NCBI GenBank assembly: GCA_028280945.1
Contig: JANQKV010000042.1
Location: 1 to 64,000, forward strand
Direction of reading: 5' to 3'
Length of the DNA: 64,000 nucleotides
Source: Opitutaceae bacterium
GTDB taxonomy: Bacteria > Verrucomicrobiota > Verrucomicrobiia > Opitutales > Opitutaceae
Shown here: piece by piece, positions 17,500 through 24,878 of the stretch
Position numbering within the stretch: the stretch's first letter is position 1
How the letters are laid out: each line of letters opens with the position of its first letter
Program-made: the position numbers and the translations under genes
Notes under the pieces: generated by a model
What the model was told of the DNA's origin: nothing
What the model saw: only the letters and a program-made list of their open reading frames with translations
The model's database searches: none

Positions 17500-20304
17500 A
17501 TGAAACCTCTCCTCTCTCTTCTACTGGTCCTCGTTGTCGGTTCTTCGACGGCATGGGCCCAAAACCTCGGTTCGATCACCGGCCGAGTGATTGACGGAAA
17601 TACGGAACTCGCTCTCGGTGGAGTGCGGGTCAGTGTCAGTGGCACGGCTTTGGAGGCTTACACCTCCGCCAACGGTCGTTACACCATCCCGGCGGTGCCC
17701 GAAGGTGCTCAGGTCGTCGTTTTCAGCTACGTCGGCTACGGCAACATGTCACAGTCGGTCACGGTTTCCGGAGCGACCCGCCTCGATGCCTCGTTTGGCA
17801 GCGATGTCGTGGAAATGGATGCCTTGGTCATCGAGGGTGCCATGGTGGGAACCGCCCGGGCCATCAATCAGCAGCGCGCCGCGAACACCCTGACCAACAT
17901 CGTCGCCTCCGATGAAATTGGTTCGTTCGCCGACCAAAACGCGGCCGAAGCGCTGCAACGCATCCCCGGCGTCTCCCTCTACCGCGACCAGGGCGAGGGT
18001 CGCTACATTGTGCTGCGCGGCCTTAACTTCAATTACACCTCGGTGCAGGTGAACGGTGGCAGCTTCGCCGGGGCCGACCTCGGTGACCGCGCCACCGCGC
18101 TCGACGTCGTGCCCACGGACGCCCTCGCTTCCATCGAAGTGATCAAGGTCCCTACTCCCGACATGGATGCCGAAGGTCTGGGGGGTAAGGTCAACATCAA
18201 GACCAAGAGTCCCTTCGATAGTGAAGGCATGGACGCCAACTTTCGCGCCCAAGGTCAATACAGTGCCCTCTCCGGGGAATGGACGCCGAAGATCAACGGC
18301 ATGTTCTCCACCCGCTTCGGTGATGACAACCAGTTTGGTTTCCTCATTGCCCCGACCTGGCAGGTGCGGGAGTTCGGCTCCCACAACATTGAAACCGGCG
18401 GCGACTGGGGCTTGGAAGAATCCCCGCAGGACAACAACGAATACTACTTCATTGAGGAGATTCAGCCCCGCGACTACGTCATCGAACGTGAGCGCTACGG
18501 GGTGAACCTGGCGCTCGAGGCCAAGCCGACCGACCAGCAGTATTTTTACCTGCATGCCGGCTACAATCGCTTCACCGACACGGAGGACCGCCACCGCAAT
18601 CCGATCGCTTTCTCCGACGGCGAAATCGAATTCCTCGACGGCAACAGCGCCACCATCACCACAGAGGAAGACGACGGAGAGTTCGAAACGATCTTCGCGC
18701 AAGAGCTGCGGATTCGTGAAAAGGACCAGGAAGTCATCTCGCTCGTTGCCGGTTTTGAACAACGCATGGACCTCTGGGAATTCACCGGCCAGATCGGTTA
18801 CACGGAAGGTGAGGAGACCCGCCCGGACGAGCTGCAGGCGGCCTACGAGCCCTCCGACGAGATCTCCAAGACCTTTAGCTATGTCTTCAACGGTCCCTAC
18901 GACGTGCAAATCGCCCAGACCGCCGGTCCCAGCATCCTCGATGCCGCCAGCTACGAGTTTGATGAGCTCGAGTGGGTTGATGAAATTGGCACCGAAGAGT
19001 CCTTCGATCTGAGCTTCGATGTCCGCCGCGACCTCGACACCGAGAATCCGGCCTACATCAAGTTCGGCGGTCTCTACCGCGCCAAGGAGAAGACCTCCGA
19101 GGCCGAGGTCTTCGAACTCGGAGATGGTCCGGATTACATCCAGAATCTGGCCGATGCCACCCTCGGGCCCAATCCCGATTTCCCATTCATCGCCACGCCG
19201 CGCGTCGATCCGGACGTCATCCGCCGCGCCTTCTATGAGGATCGCGATACCTTCGACATCGAACGTAACTTTGAGGACAGTGAATTCGACGACTGGACGG
19301 TGAGCGAGGATGTCACCGCGCTCTACTTCATGGCCTCGGGCACCTTCGACCGTCTGAACGTCATTGGTGGTGTCCGCTGGGAGAGCACGGACTTCAGCAC
19401 GACGGGCCGGGAAATCATCTTCGATGAAGACGGCGACCCGGCCGGTGCCCAGGATATCACGGAAAGCCGTACCTACGATGACGTGCTCCCCGGTGTCTAC
19501 TTCCGCTACGACATGTCCGATCAGTTGGTCTTCCGCGCTTCCTATTCCAACTCGCTCGCGCGGCCCAACTTTGGCGACATCGCCTTCCGCCGCCTGATCA
19601 ACGACGAGGATGGCGAGATTACCATTGGCAACCCCTTCCTCGAGACCCTTGAAGGCACCAATTGGGACGCTTCGGTGGAATATTACCTGCCGTCCCTCGG
19701 CATGTTGTCCGCCTCCGTCTTCTACAAGGAGATCAAGAACTTCTCCTACGAGTTTGAGACTGATGCCGATCCGCGCTATCCGGACTACGACGTGACCACG
19801 TTCGCCAACGGCAGCGAAGGTGACATCATGGGCCTCGAGCTCTCCTACCAGCAGCAGTTCAACATGCTGCCCGGTCCCCTCGCCGGCATCGGCGTGATGG
19901 CCAATGGCACGTTCCTCGACGCCGATGCCACCTACCCGACGCGTCCAGACGAAGAGGTGCCGTTTATCGGCCAGTCCGACCTCACCGCCAACTTCGCGCT
20001 CACCTACGACCGCGGCCCGTTCTTCGCCCGCCTCGCGTTCAACTACCGTGATGCTCGCCTGCGGGAAGACGAAGCGCTCGGCGGCGAGTTTGCCGAGGAC
20101 TTCTACATCGACGACTTCCAGCAACTCGACCTCGTCGTGCGTTACGAGATGACCGAGAACTGGGAGCTGTTCGCGGAATGGATCAACATCACCAACGAGC
20201 CCTTCCGGGTGTTCCTGCCGAGTGACAACGGCCAGGACGACCGCCTGGGTCAGATCGAGATCTACGACACCAGCGCCAATGTGGGCGTGCGCTGGAAGTT
20301 GTGA
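17500..20304 (+). CDS. TonB-dependent receptor, probably for phytate or its products
   Basis: 934 residues: signal peptide (LLSLLLVLVVGSSTAWAQ), a CarboxypepD-reg-like beta sandwich (residues 24-105, SITGRVIDGNTELALGGVR), the plug domain (about 125-240, including QRIPGVSLYRDQGEG and RYIVLRGLN) and a 22-strand barrel ending in a C-terminal aromatic-basic strand (NVGVRWKL). It is an outer-membrane gated importer driven by TonB. A hairpin terminator follows at 20364, but the phytase gene lies immediately downstream on the same strand. TonB receptors beside beta-propeller phytases are a known arrangement in aquatic and plant-associated bacteria, so inositol phosphates are the best guess for the substrate (inference). 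Confidence 0.9.
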   Translation: MKPLLSLLLVLVVGSSTAWAQNLGSITGRVIDGNTELALGGVRVSVSGTALEAYTSANGRYTIPAVPEGAQVVVFSYVGYGNMSQSVTVSGATRLDASFGSDVVEMDALVIEGAMVGTARAINQQRAANTLTNIVASDEIGSFADQNAAEALQRIPGVSLYRDQGEGRYIVLRGLNFNYTSVQVNGGSFAGADLGDRATALDVVPTDALASIEVIKVPTPDMDAEGLGGKVNIKTKSPFDSEGMDANFRAQGQYSALSGEWTPKINGMFSTRFGDDNQFGFLIAPTWQVREFGSHNIETGGDWGLEESPQDNNEYYFIEEIQPRDYVIERERYGVNLALEAKPTDQQYFYLHAGYNRFTDTEDRHRNPIAFSDGEIEFLDGNSATITTEEDDGEFETIFAQELRIREKDQEVISLVAGFEQRMDLWEFTGQIGYTEGEETRPDELQAAYEPSDEISKTFSYVFNGPYDVQIAQTAGPSILDAASYEFDELEWVDEIGTEESFDLSFDVRRDLDTENPAYIKFGGLYRAKEKTSEAEVFELGDGPDYIQNLADATLGPNPDFPFIATPRVDPDVIRRAFYEDRDTFDIERNFEDSEFDDWTVSEDVTALYFMASGTFDRLNVIGGVRWESTDFSTTGREIIFDEDGDPAGAQDITESRTYDDVLPGVYFRYDMSDQLVFRASYSNSLARPNFGDIAFRRLINDEDGEITIGNPFLETLEGTNWDASVEYYLPSLGMLSASVFYKEIKNFSYEFETDADPRYPDYDVTTFANGSEGDIMGLELSYQQQFNMLPGPLAGIGVMANGTFLDADATYPTRPDEEVPFIGQSDLTANFALTYDRGPFFARLAFNYRDARLREDEALGGEFAEDFYIDDFQQLDLVVRYEMTENWELFAEWINITNEPFRVFLPSDNGQDDRLGQIEIYDTSANVGVRWKL

Positions 20305-20363
20305 TTACGGGCAATCCCTTATGGTTCGCGTGGTTTAGTCTGTAACGTTGCTCGAATCCAACG

Positions 20364-20402
20364 TGCGCGGGCTATGGGGGCCCGCGCATGTTTCATTTTT
20401 TC
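20364..20402 (+). terminator. Intrinsic terminator after the TonB receptor gene
   Basis: A perfect 9-bp stem (TGCGCGGGC / GCCCGCGCA, loop of 7) is followed by TGTTTCATTTTTT. It sits between the receptor stop and the phytase start, and argues against a phytase start upstream of it at 20348. Confidence 0.85.
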
Positions 20403-20437
20403 CGCCTAGCTCAATTTTCACCGTTCGTATCAACACC

Positions 20438-21559
20438 ATGAGTATGTTTTCCCGTTTTGTTGTCGGGCATAAAGCCCGACCCACGAATTTGATGTCTCGG
20501 TCCTTGTGGGTCGGGCTTTATGCCCGACAACTTCCCGTGCTTGGCATCGGTATCCTGGTGTCTTCGCTTGCCGTCGCCGAACCTGTTGCTCCGCGCGTCG
20601 TGACAACCGTGTCGCGCTACGATACCGATGACCCTGCGATTTGGGTCAATCGAACCAATCCGGCCGAGAGCCTGGTACTGGGCACCGACAAGGACGCCGA
20701 CGGTGCCCTGATGGTCTTTGGGCTCGACGGAGTGGAGCGCAAGGATCTCTCCGTGCGCGGCCTGCTGCGTCCCAACAACGTCGATCTCGCCTACGACATC
20801 GAGCTGGGTGGCCAAAAGGTCGACGTGGCCGTGGTCACGGAGCGGTTTGCCCATCGCCTGCGCATCTACACCTTGCCCGACATGCGCCCGGTCGATGGCG
20901 GCGGCATCCCGGTTTTTGCGGGAGAGCGGGCCCGTGATGTCATGGGCATCGCGTTGTATCGACGCCCGGCCGACGGGGCGTTGTTTGCCATCGTGAGCCG
21001 GTCGGATTTTGGCGCGCCGAAGCAGGGCTACCTGCACCAGTATCGGCTGGTCGACGATGGCACCAGCCAACTCCACGGAATCTTCGTGCGCGCCTTTGGC
21101 GACTGGAGTGGCAAGAAGGAGATCGAGGCCCTGGCGGTTGATACTGAACTCGGCTATGTCTACGCCAGCGACGAAACCCATGGCGTGCGCAAGTATCTCG
21201 CCGATCCCGCGGCCGAAGATGCCGAGGATGAGCTGGCGGTGTTTGGACTTACCGGGTTTGCCCGCGATCACGAAGGCATCTCGGTTTATCCGACGGGCCC
21301 CGGCACGGGTTACATCCTGGTCTCAGACCAACAAGCCAACATGTTCCGCATCTTCACCCGTGAAGGCACTGCGACCGACCCGCATGACCACAAGTTCCTG
21401 GCCGCGGTTCACCTGTCCACGATGGACAGCGATGGCAGTGATGTGACCGCCGTCGCGATCCCGGGTTTTCCGGGTGGTCTTTTTGTCGGCATGTCCACCG
21501 ACCGGACCTTCCACTACTACGCCTGGGACGACATCGCCAAAGCGGCGGGACTGGAGTGA
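20438..21559 (+). CDS. Beta-propeller phytase (3-phytase)
   Basis: The mature region has beta-propeller phytase motifs: RYDTDDPAIWVN, GTDKDADGALMVFGLDG, RPNNVDLAYD, the VTERFAHRLRIY blade, VDTELGYVYASDETHGVRKY, and the EGISVYPTGPGTGYILVSDQ region, with many acidic calcium ligands. The enzyme removes phosphate from phytate outside the cytoplasm. Starting at ATG 20438 gives 373 residues with an unusually long N-terminus before the signal core VLGIGILVSSLAVA; ATG 20492 would give a more normal signal peptide. The extra codons are exactly those made by a perfect 26-bp inverted repeat lying inside the frame. A start at 20348 would lie upstream of a terminator and is rejected. Confidence 0.88.
   Translation: MSMFSRFVVGHKARPTNLMSRSLWVGLYARQLPVLGIGILVSSLAVAEPVAPRVVTTVSRYDTDDPAIWVNRTNPAESLVLGTDKDADGALMVFGLDGVERKDLSVRGLLRPNNVDLAYDIELGGQKVDVAVVTERFAHRLRIYTLPDMRPVDGGGIPVFAGERARDVMGIALYRRPADGALFAIVSRSDFGAPKQGYLHQYRLVDDGTSQLHGIFVRAFGDWSGKKEIEALAVDTELGYVYASDETHGVRKYLADPAAEDAEDELAVFGLTGFARDHEGISVYPTGPGTGYILVSDQQANMFRIFTREGTATDPHDHKFLAAVHLSTMDSDGSDVTAVAIPGFPGGLFVGMSTDRTFHYYAWDDIAKAAGLE
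20459..20531. repeat. Perfect 26-bp inverted repeat inside the phytase N-terminal coding region
   Basis: The left arm 20459-20484 begins GTTGTCGGGCATAAAGCCC and the right arm 20506-20531 is its exact reverse complement; the spacer is 21 bases. Each arm is itself a small hairpin (GTCGGGC-ATAAA-GCCCGAC). This looks like a REP/MITE-type palindromic element. It keeps the reading frame open and encodes the segment between the first Met and the signal-peptide core. No second copy was seen in this window. Confidence 0.85.
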
Positions 21560-21576
21560 CCGGTGGGAGTGGATTG

Positions 21577-21648
21577 AACCACAAAGAACGCCGAGGGCAC
21601 GAAGGCGAACCTGCCCGGGTTTTTGTGTCCTTCGTGAGCTGCGTGGTT
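21577..21648. repeat. Imperfect inverted repeat between convergent genes
   Basis: Left arm from 21577 (AACCACAAAGAACGCCGAGG, continuing to CACGAAGG) pairs imperfectly with CCTTCGTGAGCTGCGTGGTT at 21629-21648. It fills the gap between the convergent phytase and DUF3299 genes, and probably acts as a bidirectional terminator or is a dispersed intergenic repeat. Confidence 0.6.
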
Positions 21649-21657
21649 AAGCGGTGT

Positions 21658-22311
21658 TTATTTTTTGATCTCGAAGGGAGTGACCAGCGCTGACTCCAAC
21701 GTGTAGCCGATGTGGATGTCGGCGGAGCCATCGACGAAGAAGAGGCCTTTGGTGATGTCACCGGTTTTCATGGTGCCTTCCACAAAAACCGGCTCCCATT
21801 GGCCCTGGACTTTCCAAGGAGTCGAAGCCTGCACGTAGACAATTTGATTGGGCGGCGGCGGCGGGGTATGGATGCAGGCGCCGACCCAAGGAACCAAGAG
21901 AAACTCAACCACCTCTCCTTCGGTGATATCGAGGGGAAGCAGGTATCCCGGCATGCGGATCTTCTGGCCGTCGAGGTCTTCACGCACCGCCTGGGCACGC
22001 TGACGGCGCATTTCGGTGATTTCGGCGCGTTTTTCCAACAGGTAGTCGATGTCGATGCCGGCGTCTTCGAGTGATTTCGTCTTCTCGCCCAGCTCGGTTT
22101 GATTGGTCTCCGAAAGCGGCTTATCGCCGTCGGCCGCCATGGCGCGCAACCGGGCCACCATGCCAAGCTCGAAGAGTTGATCGCTGGTCAGGGCGGTGAA
22201 CGGGTCCTCAAACTCTTCGATCTGCCCCTGTAAATCCGGCCACAACAATTCAAGGGTCTCCGCGGAAACCACAATGGAAAGGAGGAGGAACGAGACGAGT
22301 AACCGGTACAT
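21658..22311 (-). CDS. DUF3299 domain exported protein
   Basis: 217 residues from ATG 22311 (MYRLLVSFLLLSIVVSAE, a signal peptide). The C-terminal half carries the DUF3299 hallmark WVGACIHTPPPPPNQIVYV and KIRMPGYLLPLDI; the N-terminal half is helical with EITEMRRQRAQAV. DUF3299 proteins are periplasmic or lipid-anchored and are often found next to FtsX-like ABC transporter genes in metal-related clusters; here it stands alone, about 15 kb from such a pair. Biochemical role unknown. An ATG at 22332 would add seven residues before the signal peptide. Confidence 0.85.
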   Translation of the reverse strand: MYRLLVSFLLLSIVVSAETLELLWPDLQGQIEEFEDPFTALTSDQLFELGMVARLRAMAADGDKPLSETNQTELGEKTKSLEDAGIDIDYLLEKRAEITEMRRQRAQAVREDLDGQKIRMPGYLLPLDITEGEVVEFLLVPWVGACIHTPPPPPNQIVYVQASTPWKVQGQWEPVFVEGTMKTGDITKGLFFVDGSADIHIGYTLESALVTPFEIKK

Positions 22312-22572
22312 GGAGATACCCAACGTTGCCAATCCGCCGCACCCCGCAAGCGGAGAAGGAGAAGCATTGCCTTACAGGAGGCAGCAGAGAACAGCAGAGC
22401 CGTCAGCCTAAGTGGGTTCGATATCCTGGTCGTCCTCTGGGTTGACGCCGGCGCGGCTCCGCTGGCCTCTGTGAACTCCGGTGGAATTAACGTTGTAGCG
22501 GATTCGGGTTTATTGCCTCGTCGACAAGCTCCCCGGATGTCGCTTCGCTCGGTAGCCGTCCCATTAATTACC

Positions 22573-23487
22573 ATGCTTTCTGTTGGATTTGTTTCTGCGA
22601 TTCTTCCGGACTTGAGTTTTGAAGAGGTCATCAGCTTCGCCGCTGAAGCCGATTACGCCGCGGTGGAGCTGTGCTGCTGGCCGGCGGGCAAAGCCGAGCG
22701 CCGTTACGCCGGCGTCACTCATCTCGATGTGGGCGACCTGAGCGACGCGCGGCTGGAGGAGGTGAAGGCCTACCTCTCCGAGAAAAAGGTCTGCCTCTCC
22801 GGTCTGGGCTATTATCCCAATCCACTCGATGCCGACGCCGAGAAGGCGGCGTATTACCGGGAACACATCCGCAAGGTCATCAGCGCCGCGTCTCGTCTTG
22901 GTCTCAAGAATGTGAATACGTTCATCGGCCGCCACCAGGCCCTGAATGAGGAGGAGAACCTGAAACTCTTTGCGGAAGCGTGGCCGCCCTTGGTCAAGTT
23001 TGCGGCGGAACATGGAATCAATATCGGCATTGAAAACTGCCCGATGTATTTCACCGGCGACGAATGGCCCAAGGGGCAGAATCTCGCCTACTCACCCAAA
23101 ATCTGGCGGCGGATGTGGGAGATTATTCCCGAGGGGAATTTTGGCCTGAACTACGACCCGTCGCATTTGCTTTGGATGCAGATGGACTACTGCAAACCGC
23201 TCACCGACTACACCGACCGGCTGCACCACCTGCACCTCAAGGACGCCGTGGTGCATCGGAACCAACTCGATGACGTGGGCATTCTGGCCAATCCGTTGGA
23301 GTTTCACACCCCCCGACTACCCGGTCGCGGCGACATCGACTGGGGCAAGTATTTCGAGACCCTGCGGGCGATCGGTTGGAACGGTCCCGTGGTTGTTGAA
23401 GTCGAGGACAAGGACTACGAGGCCACGCTCGAAGACCGTAAACGTGCCCTGACCGAGACCCGAGAATTCCTGCGCCGGTGGGTGTGA
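22573..23487 (+). CDS. Sugar phosphate isomerase/epimerase (AP endonuclease family 2 TIM barrel)
   Basis: 304 residues from ATG 22573 (MLSVGFVSAILPDLSFEEVI). The barrel motifs are VELCCWPAGK, LGLKNVNTFIGR, NIGIENCPMYF, NFGLNYDPSHLLWM, DRLHHLHLKDAVVH, GRGDIDWGKYF and PVVVEVEDKDYE; the Glu, Asp, His and Glu of these are the expected divalent-metal ligands. It acts in the cytoplasm on a sugar or inositol-like substrate that cannot be named from sequence. It converges on the LacI-type regulator of the carbohydrate locus. In-frame codons back to 22471 are not needed and have no family match. Confidence 0.85.
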   Translation: MLSVGFVSAILPDLSFEEVISFAAEADYAAVELCCWPAGKAERRYAGVTHLDVGDLSDARLEEVKAYLSEKKVCLSGLGYYPNPLDADAEKAAYYREHIRKVISAASRLGLKNVNTFIGRHQALNEEENLKLFAEAWPPLVKFAAEHGINIGIENCPMYFTGDEWPKGQNLAYSPKIWRRMWEIIPEGNFGLNYDPSHLLWMQMDYCKPLTDYTDRLHHLHLKDAVVHRNQLDDVGILANPLEFHTPRLPGRGDIDWGKYFETLRAIGWNGPVVVEVEDKDYEATLEDRKRALTETREFLRRWV

Positions 23488-23573
23488 CGTTCTCGATTTT
23501 TGAATTCGTCGTCTTACGTCAGAATTTGCCCAAGTGCAGGTTCACCACACAACCGACGTCCGGGGTTCTCTGC

Positions 23574-24572
23574 TCAGACGACCGATGCCCGGTCGATCAG
23601 ATGAACGGGGAGAATGGTCCGGCTGGGTTTCGGGGCGTTGCCGGCCCCGAGTTTTAAAGTGAGCTCGACGGCTCGTTCGGCCATTTCAGCAAGTGGCTCG
23701 ACGACGGTGGTGAGCGGGGGTTGCAGCAATTCGGAAACTCCCGGGGTTTCCCCGGTAATCAGCGCGATGTCTTGCGGAACCTTCTTGTCCAACACGTAGG
23801 TCAACACGTGCAGGCAGTTGACACCCTCCAGGCTGGATCCGGGAGCGAAAATGGCATCGGCTCCCGACCGGACGGTGCGGGCGACCCAGCCTCCGTAGCC
23901 GGTGGATGTCTCGAATTCGTCGAACAGCTTCAGTAAATTGTCATCCGCTTCCACTTCGGCCTCGGAGAGCGCTCGTTTGAGCCCACGCAGGCGTTCCCGA
24001 TTTGGGTGCACGTTGGCCGCCACCATGGCGATGCGTCGTTTGCCGTGGGCGATCAGGTGTTGGCCCGCCAGATAGCCGGAGTGCTCATGATCGGAACAAA
24101 CCGCGTGGTAGTTCTGCTCACCATCGAACCGATCCATGTAGACGATGGGAATACGCGCCTCGATGTCCCGCAGCAGTTTGAGCATCGCAGGATCGAAGGT
24201 CACTGCGATGATGCCGTCCAGAAATGTGCTGGGGAGCTCCCGATGAGGATCGACCGGGTGCAATACCGAGGCGTTGTTTCGAGCCAGGGCAAATGACAGG
24301 TGGGTGGTGAGGCGAGCGGCATATCCGTTGATGCGATCGGTGAAATTGGGTTCCGAAATCACCGCGACCTGCTTCATTCGCACTCCCGCCTGCGGGCGCA
24401 TGTCGAGTTTCCTGGCCGCCTTCAGCACCTTTTCACGGGTGTCCGCGTTGACCCGGTCACGATTGTTAAGAACTCGGCTTACCGTGCCCGGCGAAACTCC
24501 GCAAAGCTTGGCGAGGTCATAAATTGTCGAGCGCTTGCCCTTGGAGGAGTGGGAGGTGGTTGAGCGGGGCAT
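23574..24572 (-). CDS. LacI-family transcriptional regulator of the adjacent carbohydrate locus
   Basis: An N-terminal LacI helix-turn-helix with hinge (STIYDLAKLCGVSPGTVSRV, residues 15-34) is followed by a periplasmic-binding-protein-like sensor domain (DGIIAVTFDP, IPIVYMDRFDG, GYLAGQHLIAHGKRRIAMV, DAIFAPGSSLEG). The start ATG 24572 gives 332 residues, normal for the family; TTG 24593 is an alternative. The gene is divergent from the TonB-SGNH-GPH-GH2-GH5 operon, and a perfect 19-bp palindrome lies between them, so it probably represses both directions until a sugar is bound (inference). Confidence 0.92.
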   Translation of the reverse strand: MPRSTTSHSSKGKRSTIYDLAKLCGVSPGTVSRVLNNRDRVNADTREKVLKAARKLDMRPQAGVRMKQVAVISEPNFTDRINGYAARLTTHLSFALARNNASVLHPVDPHRELPSTFLDGIIAVTFDPAMLKLLRDIEARIPIVYMDRFDGEQNYHAVCSDHEHSGYLAGQHLIAHGKRRIAMVAANVHPNRERLRGLKRALSEAEVEADDNLLKLFDEFETSTGYGGWVARTVRSGADAIFAPGSSLEGVNCLHVLTYVLDKKVPQDIALITGETPGVSELLQPPLTTVVEPLAEMAERAVELTLKLGAGNAPKPSRTILPVHLIDRASVV

Positions 24573-24703
24573 GGGGTGAGATGGACGGGGCAACGATCGG
24601 CCAGCGATCCTTTGTTCTCAGCCAGCCCAATGATGCGCGTCAACATGCAGGTTCCATCCATTAAGGGGAAATTTTGACCTGAAAAGTTAAAAAGTATTGC
24701 ATT

Positions 24704-24722
24704 TAGTAAAACTGTTTTACTA
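24704..24722. promoter_or_regulatory. LacI-type operator
   Basis: TAGTAAAACTGTTTTACTA is a perfect 9-1-9 palindrome in the region between the LacI-family gene and the TonB receptor gene. A TTGACC -35-like hexamer lies at 24674-24679, so the operator would sit over or just after the -10 region of the rightward promoter. The A/T-rich arms with GTAAAAC half-sites are typical of LacI-family operators. It was the only such palindrome seen in the window. Confidence 0.85.
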
Positions 24723-24878
24723 CCACTTTGGGCATCGGAGCACGTCATCCGCAACTTCGCATCACGATTGAGCTCCCGAATTAGCAACCCCGCCTGAAAA
24801 CAGATCTACCCCACCGAGTCTGGTTTGATGCCGATTTTGGACATCCAACCCGATCCCTACCCAAAGGACCGCCCAACC

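Noticed and set aside
17749-20124. 791-codon open frame on the minus strand, opposite the TonB receptor gene
   Set aside because: Antisense shadow of a GC-rich gene; the plus-strand frame has clear plug and barrel motifs, and the minus translation has no domain pattern.
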